Assembly: GCA_964588385.1 (NCBI GenBank)
Contig: CAZPPG010000010.1
Coordinates: 21,597-85,596, forward strand
Source: JAHBWV01 sp964588385
GTDB lineage: Bacteria > Planctomycetota > Phycisphaerae > Phycisphaerales > UBA1924
Direction: 5' to 3'
Length of the DNA: 64,000 bases
Shown here: positions 1 through 8,779 of the stretch, one piece after another
How the letters are laid out: each line of letters starts with the position of its first letter
Numbering within the stretch: position 1 is the first letter of the stretch
Program-made: the position numbers and the translations under genes
Notes under the pieces: model-generated
Database searches by the model: none
What the model saw: only the letters and a program-made list of their open reading frames with translations
What the model was told of the DNA's origin: nothing

Positions 1-1990
1 GCGTCTCGCCAAGGCCCTCGAAATACCCATCGATGAAGGTCTCGTCCGAGATGAATGACCCCTCCATGATCACCGACCACGCCTCGCTGATCTGCCAGCG
101 ATGCTCGGCCAGAAGCATGCCGCGGCTCTCATGGTCAAAGTCCTTCTTGGACCCGCTCTTCAGCGTGTCCTCGCCCATGTCCGCGAACACAAAGTAGCCG
201 TCCAGACGGCCTCGCGTCGTGGATGAGTCCCAGTCGATCGCCGTGCCCATCGCCGGCCCTCGATCAAAGTAGTGATCGAGCTGAATCTCCGCATCGACGC
301 CGCTCGTCCGTTCCAGGCCCAGCAGGGCGTACGCGTCCCACGTTGTCTTGATCGCCGCGCCCGACCCGCCGCCGTCCAGTCGGAGATCCCGCAGCGGAAT
401 CGCCGAAGGGTCTCCCCGGAACCTCGGCCACCAGACAACCGGCACCGCCCCGATCCGCCCGGTGATGTTCTTGGCGTCGGCGTATGTCGATTCACCCTCG
501 GGCGTCGCGCGACGGCTCATCGTAATCGACGACGTTCCGATCGAAAGCTGCGGATTCAGAAACGCGGTGTTCGCGGCTTTCGCGCTCGTCGCCGTCCACT
601 GGTTCGCCGACTCCTGCTTCAACGCCTTGGCACGCACATACAGCGGCAGCGAACGCGCCGAGTCATACGTCCAGAACATCGCGTCAATCGTGAGAGCACG
701 GTCGCTCTGGAAGTCGTAGTAAACCGAAGGGCCCCGGAACATGTAGCGGTCAGACCCCGAAGAGGACGGACGCTCGCCGATGACCTGAACCCCGCCCTCG
801 ACATAGATCCCACGGACCGTGTCGGCCTCCACCGTCGCCAGTTGGGTCAAAGGACCCGGCTTCAGGAACGCGACACCTCGGTCCGCGCTGATCTGGATCG
901 AACGCCCCGTGGCGCGCTCCGTATACTGCGCGATCAACGCCGAGGAGAAGACGATCACGTTCTCCTCCTCACCGCTCACGATCGTCACCTCCCCGGCCTG
1001 CCCCGTCGCGAACGTGATCAGTCCCTTTCCCGGAGCGATCGGCCCGGCGGATGTTGGCGCGTTCGGATCATCGGGCGCAAGCGCGCTCACGGCCTGGATC
1101 GCGTCCGCAATATCCGCATCGGAGAGCTGTGCGGAGCGTGTCGCCTGCGGCGTCGGGGTTGGACCGCTCGTGGGCTCAGCGCCCGGCGTCACGCCCGCGA
1201 CGGCAGTCGGCGGCACGGTTGGTGCGGCCGGAGGCGATGTCGGTGTGACCGGGGGCGTGGCCGGGGGCAACGTCGGCGTGCCCGTCGCGACCTCGGTCGC
1301 CGGCCGCTCCCGGGGCGCAGGAGCCGGCGGCGGGATCGGCCTCGGAGGCGAGACGATCGCGATCAACTGATCCCGCAGCGTCGCCTCTCCCTCCGCAATG
1401 AGCGGCTCATCCGGTCGCAACCGCTCCACGCGGTCGCCCTTGAGCGAGATCTTTTCGGTCGTGATCACACCCCGCACGGGAAGCCGATCTGCCGAGATCG
1501 CAAACGTCGCATCTGCCGACGGCGTGCTGACGCGATCAAAGTACACAAAGACCTGATAGGTCGACGCGGGCGTTACCGCATCCTCCGGGAGCTTCTGCAC
1601 CCAGACTGTCGCGCTCTTTGCATTGAACTCGTAAGTGCCCAGGGTGACGCGCACGTCGCCCTGCAGGTACATGCGTGTGACCGGGCCCACTCCCGGACCG
1701 AGCGCGGGGACATCGCCTGGCTCTGACCAGGTCCAGATCCGCTGGGCCGTGAACTCGACCGGCCCGCTGACGGCGGCGAGCGGGAGCCGGAGCCCAGCGA
1801 AGGACCGGCCGCTGACGGATGAAGTGTTGATCGGGCCGGGTGCCTGGGCCCTGGCGAGGCCACACGAGCCGGGCGATGTGCCCAGACCGATCGCCATGCC
1901 GACCACGAGCGGCAACGCGGGTGCGAGTCTGAGCAGGGATCGTGAACGAGGAGGCACGCCGACCCTCAACGCCTCCCGCCGTGGTCGCAT
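1..1990 (-). CDS. lptD: LptD/OstA-like outer-membrane LPS-assembly protein, 3' end outside window
   Basis: The frame is open from an ATG at 1990 to the left edge, so only the first 663 residues are visible. The N-terminus is a signal peptide: basic start, hydrophobic LPALPLVVGMAIGLG-type core, then an ALARAQ-like cleavage region. Residues ~20-330 hold an OstA-like portion and a Pro-rich linker (IPPPAPAPRERP). The segment with VYYDFQSDRALTIDAMFWTY and LPLYVRAKALKQ, followed by VPVVWWPRFRGDPSAIPLRD, resembles the start of the LptD barrel domain, which inserts lipopolysaccharide into the outer leaflet of the outer membrane. The call rests on this segment pattern. It fits a diderm planctomycete. 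No lptA- or lptE-like neighbour is visible; the next gene on the strand is thiG. A large opposite-strand open frame here is an antisense shadow. Confidence 0.7.
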   Translation of the reverse strand, partial: MRPRREALRVGVPPRSRSLLRLAPALPLVVGMAIGLGTSPGSCGLARAQAPGPINTSSVSGRSFAGLRLPLAAVSGPVEFTAQRIWTWSEPGDVPALGPGVGPVTRMYLQGDVRVTLGTYEFNAKSATVWVQKLPEDAVTPASTYQVFVYFDRVSTPSADATFAISADRLPVRGVITTEKISLKGDRVERLRPDEPLIAEGEATLRDQLIAIVSPPRPIPPPAPAPRERPATEVATGTPTLPPATPPVTPTSPPAAPTVPPTAVAGVTPGAEPTSGPTPTPQATRSAQLSDADIADAIQAVSALAPDDPNAPTSAGPIAPGKGLITFATGQAGEVTIVSGEEENVIVFSSALIAQYTERATGRSIQISADRGVAFLKPGPLTQLATVEADTVRGIYVEGGVQVIGERPSSSGSDRYMFRGPSVYYDFQSDRALTIDAMFWTYDSARSLPLYVRAKALKQESANQWTATSAKAANTAFLNPQLSIGTSSITMSRRATPEGESTYADAKNITGRIGAVPVVWWPRFRGDPSAIPLRDLRLDGGGSGAAIKTTWDAYALLGLERTSGVDAEIQLDHYFDRGPAMGTAIDWDSSTTRGRLDGYFVFADMGEDTLKSGSKKDFDHESRGMLLAEHRWQISEAWSVIMEGSFISDETFIDGYFEGLGET

Positions 1991-2177
1991 CCGATGCGGT
2001 GCGGCGGGAGGTGCGGATGCTACGGCCCCGGGACGGGATTCACAACTGGAAGCACAGGAGCGAAGTTGGGGATGTGTAGGGGGAGCGAGGGCCAATGTCG
2101 AGCGGAACCGTCAATACTCGGACGGCCGGTCCCGGACCATTCGAACTCGACCGACTCGATTCGCTCGCCGTCCAGCC

Positions 2178-3038
2178 TCACTCGCCGGGAATATACGAGA
2201 TCGCCCCATCCCACGGGCTGCTCGCCGAGGCGTACAGCCGCTTGGGGATCCGTCCGGCCAGGTACGACTGCCGGCCGCATTCGCACGCCTTGCGCATCGC
2301 ATGTGCCATGATGATCGGGTCCTTGGCGTGCGCGATGGCCGTGTTGAGCAGCACGCCGTCGGCGCCGAGCTCCATGGCCCGTGCGACATCACTCGCGCTC
2401 CCCACACCCGCATCCACGATCACCGGGTACGCCGGATCACCCTGCTTGAGCTTCTCAAGACAAAGCACGATGTTGTTCGGATTGAGTATCCCCTGGCCCG
2501 ATCCGATCGGGGATCCAGCCGGCATCACGCTCGCCGCGCCGCACGCCTTCAGCCGCTCCGCGACGATCGGGTCGTCCGACGAGTACACGAGCACCTGAAA
2601 TCCGTCCGCAACCAGTTCCTTGCACGCCTCGATCGTGCCCACCGGATCGGGCAACAGCGTCTTTCTATCCCCAAGCACCTCGAGCTTCACCCATGAGGCC
2701 CCGGGATTTCCCAGTTGCTCCAGCAGCTCGCGCCCCAGCCGCGAAACCCGCACCGCATCGTCTGCCGTGAAGCACCCCGCAGTGTTCGGCAGGATCGTGT
2801 ACCGCGAAAGGTCCACGTGCTCCAGCAGGCTCTGCCCCTTGTCGTTGTAGAGCCGCTCGCGCCGCACCGCCACCGTGACAACATCGCACCCGGCGCAATC
2901 CAGAGCCGCGCTCATCTGAGCGAACGACGCGTACTTCCCCGTCCCCACAAACAGTCGCGAGTTGAACGTGCGGCCCGCGATCGTGAACGGCGAAAGGCCC
3001 GGCTCGGTCGTGGATTGGGCATCGGTCGCGTGCGCCAT
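2178..3038 (-). CDS. thiG: Thiazole synthase ThiG
   Basis: ThiG forms the thiazole phosphate ring of thiamine from 1-deoxy-D-xylulose 5-phosphate, dehydroglycine and the thiocarboxylate carried by ThiS. The 286-residue product is slightly longer than usual (~260) because of a 16-residue N-terminal extension. It shows the family opening (IAGRTFNSRLFVGTGKYASF), the Schiff-base lysine region (WVKLEVLGD), LLPDPVGT, the phosphate-binding part (PAGSPIGSGQGILNP) and the C-terminal DAGVGSASDVARAMELGADG / LLNTAIAHAKDP block. It lies 51 bp downstream of thiS on the same strand, so the two are probably co-transcribed. Confidence 0.96.
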   Translation of the reverse strand: MAHATDAQSTTEPGLSPFTIAGRTFNSRLFVGTGKYASFAQMSAALDCAGCDVVTVAVRRERLYNDKGQSLLEHVDLSRYTILPNTAGCFTADDAVRVSRLGRELLEQLGNPGASWVKLEVLGDRKTLLPDPVGTIEACKELVADGFQVLVYSSDDPIVAERLKACGAASVMPAGSPIGSGQGILNPNNIVLCLEKLKQGDPAYPVIVDAGVGSASDVARAMELGADGVLLNTAIAHAKDPIIMAHAMRKACECGRQSYLAGRIPKRLYASASSPWDGAISYIPGE

Positions 3039-3089
3039 GGGAACATCCCTCTCAACTCTCGAAAGTCCCGGGGCCGAAAGCCAGCTCGA

Positions 3090-3290
3090 TCACCCTCCAC
3101 CCACCAGCGTCACCAACTCAACCACGTCCCCATCCTTCAGCGCGTGCGTGGCGTGCGACCGCTTCGGCACGAGCGTCCGGTTCACCTCAGCGGCGCACGG
3201 CCGATCCAGAAGCTGCAGCTCTCGCAGCAACGCCTCGAGGGTCGCCCCCTCGGGAAGGTCATGGCTCCGGTTGTTCACAGTCACTCGCAT
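3090..3290 (-). CDS. thiS: Sulfur carrier protein ThiS
   Basis: A 66-residue ubiquitin-like sulfur carrier. It starts MRVTVNNRSHDLPEGATLEA and ends in the diagnostic Gly-Gly (VTLVGGG), the residue adenylated and converted to a thiocarboxylate before sulfur transfer to ThiG. The frame stays open further upstream, but the ThiS fold begins at the ATG at 3290, and that start gives the usual family length. It is followed by thiG on the same strand. The 174-bp upstream region, shared with the divergent lipoprotein gene, shows no recognisable TPP riboswitch. Confidence 0.9.
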   Translation of the reverse strand: MRVTVNNRSHDLPEGATLEALLRELQLLDRPCAAEVNRTLVPKRSHATHALKDGDVVELVTLVGGG

Positions 3291-3464
3291 GGGTTGGGGC
3301 CCGGACAGAAAGACTTTCTCGAATCCGTGAATCGTAGGGGTGTCGAATCCCAACCAGAAACCGGCGCCCCGACCGATGGTTGGGACTTGCCCATTCATGG
3401 GGTACATTACCCGACGGGTGTCATCCGACGCCCGCCGGCAAGGGCGCATCGCGGGAGCCAGCAC

Positions 3465-4439
3465 ATGACCCACCCTAGAAACTGCTTCCACTCATTGCTC
3501 CTCCTGGGCGTGTTCGTCCTCGTCATGGGCGCCCTCACGGCGGGGGGCTGCCGCAAGAAAGCCGCCACCTACGACCAGTCCTCCGCCGAGGCCGTCCTCG
3601 CCTCCGCCAAGAGCATGGTGGCCAACGGCGACACCAAACGCCTCACCCAGTTGATCCAGGCCGACTCCACCGACATGCGGGCCCTTATGGACCGCGTGGG
3701 ATACCTGCTCGGAGATGTCCAGGACCTGGCCACGCAGCTCAACGCCAGCTTCCCGGATGAGATCGCCGAGATCAAACGCAAGGTCCAAGCCGGCGAGATG
3801 AACACCTCCGGCAGCGCGCTCCTCTCCCAGATCACGGGCGGCCAGCGTCCCGGTGGACGCACAGCCGGCCGTCGCACAAATAACCGCCCCGCGCCCATCG
3901 AGACCGATCCCGCGCGCGATCCGCGGACCGCCATCAACGACGCGATGCGCCAGATCCTTGCCGATCCCTTCGCGTGGCTCGGCGAGAACTCGCAGCGCCT
4001 CTCGGTTACGCCGATCAATGACGAGATGTCCGCGATGATGTGGGACCAGAAGCCGATCTTCCCGCCGGTCGGCATTGTGATCCAGAAGTCCGCGTACGAC
4101 GACAAGTGGTACCTCGCGCCGCCCTTCCATCTGCCGCCTCTTAACCAACTGCTACCCAAGACGCCCGACGAGTACGCGATCTGGATCCAGTTGGTCGATG
4201 CGTTCCGCAACGTCATCATCGATCTCCGTAAGGACGTCGCCGCAGGCAAGATGCGCGATATCGAGGAGGTCTCAAGAGCCGCGGGAGAGCGGGCGTTCAT
4301 CCCTGTCGCCTTCATCGGCATCGCGTACAGCAAGGCCATGGAGGAGCGCCGCGACGCGGAGCGGGCCGCGCGACGCGCCGGCAACGAGGCCAAAGCCGCG
4401 GAGTCGAGTGAAGTCGCCGCCCCCAAGACGGGCGGCTGA
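3465..4439 (+). CDS. Putative lipoprotein of unknown function
   Basis: A 324-residue protein with a hydrophobic leader (LLLLGVFVLVMGALTAGGC) ending at a cysteine. This is a non-ideal lipobox (AGGC rather than LAGC), so lipidation is plausible but not certain. The mature part begins with a helical, charged region, has an Arg/Gly/Pro-rich linker around residues 120-145 (RPGGRTAGRRTNNRP), then a globular C-terminal half with MMWDQKPIFPPVGIVIQK and WYLAPPFHLPPLNQLLP, and ends in a Lys/Ala/Glu-rich tail. I do not recognise a catalytic motif. The start at 3465 was chosen because it places the leader at the N-terminus; the frame extends upstream but overlaps the thiS region. It is transcribed divergently from thiSG. 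Confidence 0.75.
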   Translation: MTHPRNCFHSLLLLGVFVLVMGALTAGGCRKKAATYDQSSAEAVLASAKSMVANGDTKRLTQLIQADSTDMRALMDRVGYLLGDVQDLATQLNASFPDEIAEIKRKVQAGEMNTSGSALLSQITGGQRPGGRTAGRRTNNRPAPIETDPARDPRTAINDAMRQILADPFAWLGENSQRLSVTPINDEMSAMMWDQKPIFPPVGIVIQKSAYDDKWYLAPPFHLPPLNQLLPKTPDEYAIWIQLVDAFRNVIIDLRKDVAAGKMRDIEEVSRAAGERAFIPVAFIGIAYSKAMEERRDAERAARRAGNEAKAAESSEVAAPKTGG

Positions 4440-4545
4440 CCGCACTTTGTCACGCTCCGGCGTTGCCTCATGCTGAAGGCAGCCTGAGTGCTTCATGATG
4501 ACCGGCTCATCACGTCTCCGGCGTGCCCGGGGCTACCCTTCATCG

Positions 4546-5115
4546 ATGCTTGAATCGCTCAACAACGCACGCCTCCTCCTTGAGAGTTTCGCCACCGATC
4601 CTCTCAACTCCGAGGCCATCGACGCGATCGCAACCATGCTGGCCCATCGCTTCCGCGAGGGCTCCAAGGTGCTGATCTGCGGCAACGGCGGCTCGCTGGC
4701 CGATGCCGTTCACTTCGCCGAGGAGCTCACCGGGCGCTTCCGGGCCGATCGCCCGCCGCTGCCGGCCATTGCCATCGCCGAGCCGGGGCACCTCACGTGC
4801 ACCGCCAACGACTACGGCTTTGACCATGTGTTCAGCCGCGCGGTTGAGGCCCTGGGCAAGCCCGGCGATGTGCTGATTGTTCTGTCAACAAGCGGGAACT
4901 CGGCGAACATCATCAACGCCGCGGCCGAGGGACGGGCCTTGGGCATGCACACCGTGGCCCTTCTGGGCAAAGGGGGCGGCAAGCTGAACGGCGTGTGCGA
5001 GCTGCAGATCCTGGCACCGGGCGAGACGTCCGACCGTATCCAGGAGATTCACATGCTGGTGCTCCACATTCTGGTGGAGCTGGTCGAGGTGAAACTCGGC
5101 TACGTGATCGCGTGA
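4546..5115 (+). CDS. gmhA: SIS-domain phosphoheptose isomerase (GmhA-like)
   Basis: GmhA converts D-sedoheptulose 7-phosphate to D-glycero-D-manno-heptose 7-phosphate, the first step to the heptose of the LPS inner core. The 189-residue product has the sugar-phosphate-binding loop CGNGGSLADAVHFAEELTGR, the SIS core DVLIVLSTSGNSANIINAA, and a C-terminal catalytic-type segment ETSDRIQEIHMLVLHILVELVE, matching the family in order and length (~190). A start 17 codons upstream exists, but MLESLNNAR is where the family's first helix begins. A role in LPS fits the LptD-like gene at the left edge. Related SIS isomerases such as DiaA share the motifs, so heptose specificity is inferred. Confidence 0.85.
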   Translation: MLESLNNARLLLESFATDPLNSEAIDAIATMLAHRFREGSKVLICGNGGSLADAVHFAEELTGRFRADRPPLPAIAIAEPGHLTCTANDYGFDHVFSRAVEALGKPGDVLIVLSTSGNSANIINAAAEGRALGMHTVALLGKGGGKLNGVCELQILAPGETSDRIQEIHMLVLHILVELVEVKLGYVIA

Positions 5116-5197
5116 CGCGCGAGGCCCGCAGCGAATAACATTCATCGTTGTCCGTTTCGCCGCCGATTCGTAGGGGACCCGTCCAGAGGAGAACGCC

Positions 5198-6691
5198 ATG
5201 GCGTACTACACCAAGCTCGGCCTGCTCCCCCAGAAGCGCCACGTGCAGTTCCGGCGTCCCGACGGCGTGCTCTACTCCGAGGAACTCTTCGGCACCGAGG
5301 GCTTCACCGGCCCGACCAGCACGATGTACCACATCCATCCGCCCACGCAGGTGTATGGGTGGAAGAAGCTCTACTCCACCGCCGTCGAGTATGTGGAGAC
5401 CGACGTGATGCGGATGCGTCACACCATGACGGGCGGCCAGCGCATGGCCCCCAAAGGCGACTGGGTCACCGGGCGCGTCGTCCTCTACGGCAACAGCGAC
5501 TGCGAGATGGCCGTGTGCAATCCCGCCGAGCAGATGAAGTACCACTACAAGAACGGCCAGGGGGACGAGTGCCTCTTCGTCCACTTCGGCTCCGGCGTCT
5601 GCCACACCATGATGGGCACGCTGAGGTTCGGGCCCAAGGACTACATCATCATCCCCAAGGGCGTGATCTACACGATCATCTGGGACAAGCGGAAGAACGG
5701 CCCGGATGGCAATCCCACCGACGGCGGCCCGTCCATTGAGAACACGCCGTACGGACGAGTGCTGCTCATTGAGACCGCGAACGGGTCGCACATTGGACCG
5801 CCTCCGCGGTATGTGTCGAAGCAAACCAGCCAGTTCCTGGAGCATTCGCCGTACTGCGAGCGCGACCTGAAGATCCCGGAGTATCCGCTGACGTGGGACG
5901 AGCGCGGCGAGTTTGAGGTGCGGATCAAGGCGCGCGACCTCGTTCACTCGTACATGTACCACTACCACCCGCTGGACGTGGTCGGCTGGGACGGATGCTA
6001 CTACCCCTACATCTTTAACATCGACGACTTCGCGCCGATCACCGGCAAGCTGCACATGCCGCCGCCGATCCACCAGACGTTCGAGGCGCACAACTTCGTG
6101 ATCTGCTCGTTCTGTCCGCGGATGCTGGACTACCACCCGCAAGCGATCAAGGTGCCGTACAACCATTCGAATCTCGACTCGGACGAGGTGCTGTACTACG
6201 TGGAAGGGAACTTCGGCTCGCGGAAAGGGATCGAGGTCGGCTCGCTGACGGCGCACCCGCAGGGCATCCCGCACGGCCCGCACCCGGGCACGATCGAGGC
6301 CTCGCTGACCGCGACGTATACGGGCGAACTGGCGGTCATGTGCGACACGTTCCGTCCGCTGCATCCGACGAAGGCCGCTCTGAAACTCGACGACGAGAAG
6401 TACCCCGCGTCGTGGCAGGGTGAGCACTTCCCCGGTCTGACTTCGGGCCAGATCAAGATCGCACAGGCCGAGTCCGGCAATGGTCAGGCCTCGCAGAGGA
6501 GCGCCAGCGTTCCCGTCTTCGAGCACCGATCCGAGGCAAACGTGTGGGCGCCAAACATTGCGGCAAACGGGAGCGGGCAAGGTGGCCCCAATGGCAAAGC
6601 CAACGGGCATGCCAAGGCGAGTTCCGGAAAGCCCGCCTCGCCGAAAGCCGCCGGCGGCAAGAAGACCGCGAAACCGGGAGGCAAGCGGTAA
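5198..6691 (+). CDS. hgmA: Homogentisate 1,2-dioxygenase
   Basis: This non-haem Fe(II) enzyme opens the homogentisate ring to maleylacetoacetate in tyrosine/phenylalanine degradation. The 497-residue protein contains the family's C-terminal cupin: CPRMLDYHPQAIKVPYNHSN with LDSDEVLYYVEGNF and GIPHGPHPG. The His of YNHSN, the Glu of DSDE and the His of IPHGP sit where the iron ligands are expected. The last ~70 residues are a low-complexity Gly/Ala/Lys/Ser tail rich in NGK and KPASPKAAGGKK, absent from typical members of ~440 residues. An RBS-like GAGGAGAA lies just upstream of the ATG. The next gene is fahA, so two enzymes of the pathway are adjacent; no maleylacetoacetate isomerase is seen. 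Confidence 0.93.
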   Translation: MAYYTKLGLLPQKRHVQFRRPDGVLYSEELFGTEGFTGPTSTMYHIHPPTQVYGWKKLYSTAVEYVETDVMRMRHTMTGGQRMAPKGDWVTGRVVLYGNSDCEMAVCNPAEQMKYHYKNGQGDECLFVHFGSGVCHTMMGTLRFGPKDYIIIPKGVIYTIIWDKRKNGPDGNPTDGGPSIENTPYGRVLLIETANGSHIGPPPRYVSKQTSQFLEHSPYCERDLKIPEYPLTWDERGEFEVRIKARDLVHSYMYHYHPLDVVGWDGCYYPYIFNIDDFAPITGKLHMPPPIHQTFEAHNFVICSFCPRMLDYHPQAIKVPYNHSNLDSDEVLYYVEGNFGSRKGIEVGSLTAHPQGIPHGPHPGTIEASLTATYTGELAVMCDTFRPLHPTKAALKLDDEKYPASWQGEHFPGLTSGQIKIAQAESGNGQASQRSASVPVFEHRSEANVWAPNIAANGSGQGGPNGKANGHAKASSGKPASPKAAGGKKTAKPGGKR

Positions 6692-6720
6692 GGGCGGCCC
6701 GCGGTTCGAGGAAGCAAGAG

Positions 6721-6769
6721 GCATAAGGCATAAGGCATAGGGCATAGGGCATAGGGCACAAGGCACGAA
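6721..6769. repeat. 7-bp tandem repeat between hgmA and fahA
   Basis: Seven consecutive 7-bp units: GCATAAG twice, GCATAGG three times, then GCACAAG and GCACGAA as diverged copies. It lies in the 159-bp gap between hgmA and fahA. Such arrays vary in copy number by slippage in many genomes. No gene or terminator is apparent in this gap. Confidence 0.9.
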
Positions 6770-6850
6770 GGCGCTGAGGGCGGAGGCGGAAGAGGCAGTC
6801 GGGGTTGCGCGGGGGGCGCGGAGTGGTGATCTCGTCCCTATCCTGCGTGC

Positions 6851-8332
6851 ATGACCTCCCCCCACTCGCCGCACGGCACCTCATCCGGCTCCGGTTCCAA
6901 CGCCCCTCACACCGGAATCGACGAGACGCACGATCCGAATTTGAAGTCGTGGGTTGAGTCGGCAAACGATCCGTCGACGGACTTTCCGATACAGAATCTG
7001 CCGTTCTGCCTTGCGTCCGAAGCGGGTGAAGATGGGGACATGCTCGAGCCCAGCGTCGTCGTTGGAGACAGCGTTGTGTCTCTCACCGCATGCCTTGTCG
7101 CGGCAGAGAAGATTGGCCATTCACCGGAGTTTGTTGCAGCAGGTATCCCCGATCCGTTCGATACCGCGAGCCGACGGCTGTCGGAGTTGACTCCGATGCA
7201 GCGCTCCTTGGTGCGTAGGGCGGTCAGCGCTGTGCTGCGATCCGACTCGAAGGCGCGGGAACACCTCGCAGAAGTTCCGATCAGCATCGATGCTGCCCAG
7301 ATTCTGCCTTGGGCAAACGCTGATTGGTACGGAATGGGTGGACACCTCATTGGCAACTACACCGACTTTTACGCCTCGATCCACCACGCCACGAACGTCG
7401 GCTCGATGTTCCGCCCCGACAACGCACTGCTCCCGAACTACAAGCACATCCCGATCGGGTATCACGGGCGGGCATCCTCGATCGTCCCCTCGGGCACCTC
7501 GTTCCATCGTCCCGTCGGCCAGACATCGCCCCCGGACTCTGATCCCTCAGCGGGCCCCCCCACTCCCGGCTTCGGCCCGTGCAAACTCATGGACTACGAA
7601 CTCGAGATGGGGTGCATCATCGGGCGCGGCAACGCGCTCGGCTCGCCCGTCTCCATTGCCGAGGCCGAGTCGCACATCTTCGGCCTCTGCATCGTCAACG
7701 ACTGGTCGGCGCGCGACCTCCAGAAGTGGGAATACGTGCCGCTCGGCCCGTTCCTCGCCAAGAACTTCGCCACCACCATCTCGCCCTACATCGTGACGAT
7801 GGAGGCGCTCGCGCCCTTCCGCATTCCGGCGTACGAGCGCCCTGCCACCGATCCGCGCCCGCTCCCGTATCTCACCAGCGATGCCAACACCGCCTCGGGC
7901 GGCTTCGACATCACGCTCGAAGTCCACCTGCAATCCGCGGAGATGGCCAAACGCTCCATGCCGCCCATGCGTCTCTCCAAGGGGAACTTCAGGCACATGT
8001 ACTGGACCTTCGCCCAGATGGTCGCGCACCACACGGTGAACGGGTGCAACCTCCAGCCCGGCGATCTGCTCGCCAGCGGCACGATCTCCGGCCCCACGCG
8101 CGACAGCCGCGGAAGCATGATCGAGCTCACCTGGGACGGCGACCCCTTCGCGAACCCGCCCAAGCTCGTCCCCGGCACGCAGCGGACGCCGATCGAACTG
8201 CCCACGGGCGAAAAGCGCACGTTCCTCGCCGACGGAGACACGGTGATCATGAAGGCGTACTGCGAGCGCGAGGGGTTCAGGAGGATCGGGTTCGGCGAGT
8301 GCCGCGGGACCATCCTGCCTGCCAGGGTCTGA
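6851..8332 (+). CDS. fahA: Fumarylacetoacetase
   Basis: It hydrolyses 4-fumarylacetoacetate to fumarate and acetoacetate, the last step of tyrosine degradation, completing the pathway begun by hgmA just upstream. The 493-residue product shows the N-terminal FAH domain (DFPIQNLPFCLAS), the metal-site Asp in HLIGNYTDFYASIHHATNVG, PIGYHGRASSIV, the metal-binding Glu pair in LMDYELEMGCIIG, the ligand Asp in VNDWSARDLQKWEYVPLGPF, and the C-terminal GTISGPTRDSRGSMIELTW. The first ~35 residues are a Ser/Gly/His-rich extension. GC content is about 50-62% in 60-nt stretches of the N-terminal part and 72-75% further in, with a change near 7.4 kb. Confidence 0.95.
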   Translation: MTSPHSPHGTSSGSGSNAPHTGIDETHDPNLKSWVESANDPSTDFPIQNLPFCLASEAGEDGDMLEPSVVVGDSVVSLTACLVAAEKIGHSPEFVAAGIPDPFDTASRRLSELTPMQRSLVRRAVSAVLRSDSKAREHLAEVPISIDAAQILPWANADWYGMGGHLIGNYTDFYASIHHATNVGSMFRPDNALLPNYKHIPIGYHGRASSIVPSGTSFHRPVGQTSPPDSDPSAGPPTPGFGPCKLMDYELEMGCIIGRGNALGSPVSIAEAESHIFGLCIVNDWSARDLQKWEYVPLGPFLAKNFATTISPYIVTMEALAPFRIPAYERPATDPRPLPYLTSDANTASGGFDITLEVHLQSAEMAKRSMPPMRLSKGNFRHMYWTFAQMVAHHTVNGCNLQPGDLLASGTISGPTRDSRGSMIELTWDGDPFANPPKLVPGTQRTPIELPTGEKRTFLADGDTVIMKAYCEREGFRRIGFGECRGTILPARV

Positions 8333-8349
8333 TCCAGCAACGCCGGTCG

Positions 8350-8682
8350 TCAGCCGGTCTGGTCGTTCACGCCCGCGGTCGGTGCGTTGCTCTTGACGGA
8401 CGCGATGCCGTTGTCACGGGCCGCCTCGCTGCTGTAGGTCTCGCTGGTGCCGATGATCTCGTGGTTGCCGGCTTTGAGAACGAAGTACGGCTTGTTGTCC
8501 TTCGAGACCTTCTTCTCGTACCGATCATCGAGCGGCGCGTTCTTCTTGACGGACTCGATGCCGTTTGTCGCGCCGTCCCTGGCCTTGTACATCTCGCTGG
8601 AGAGGATTGTCTCTCCGTTGCCGGCCTTCAGGCGGAAGTAGAACTGACCGTCAGACGCCTTCTTGAGTTCAAACGTTCCCAT
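8350..8682 (-). CDS. YegP-like protein with two DUF1508 repeats
   Basis: A 110-residue protein made of two repeats of the DUF1508/YegP unit: FELKKASDGQFYFRLKAGNG with GIESVKKNAP, and YEKKVSKDNKPYFVLKAGNH with GIASVKSNAP. The family is small, soluble and of unclear function. The start at 8682 is supported by a strong ribosome-binding site (GGAAAGGAG) seven bases upstream and by the start of the first repeat; the open frame running further upstream is not needed. It converges on fahA, with 17 bp between the two stops, and is divergent from the HD-GYP gene. Confidence 0.9.
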   Translation of the reverse strand: MGTFELKKASDGQFYFRLKAGNGETILSSEMYKARDGATNGIESVKKNAPLDDRYEKKVSKDNKPYFVLKAGNHEIIGTSETYSSEAARDNGIASVKSNAPTAGVNDQTG

Positions 8683-8779
8683 GCGTGCTCCTTTCCGCAC
8701 CGCGGTTCGCGGTGCTTCTCGGACCAGAGCATACCAGATCCGGCGCCGTGATTGTGCTGCGCACCCGTATAATGGAGGC

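Noticed and set aside
272..1726. A 484-codon plus-strand open frame opposite lptD
   Set aside because: Extremely Arg-rich, no domain pattern, and antisense to a well-supported gene; typical of GC-rich DNA.
2715..3464. Upstream extension of the lipoprotein frame at 3465
   Set aside because: It overlaps thiG/thiS and would bury the leader peptide inside the protein.
3291..3464. Possible TPP riboswitch before thiS
   Set aside because: The conserved CTGAGA and thi-box segments were not found in the gap.
4913..6874. A 653-codon minus-strand open frame opposite hgmA
   Set aside because: Antisense shadow of hgmA; His/Val/Arg-rich with no recognisable motif.
8768..8773. Perfect TATAAT just before the HD-GYP gene
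   Set aside because: It overlaps the RBS region and no -35 is at the proper distance; it would imply a leaderless transcript, so not called.
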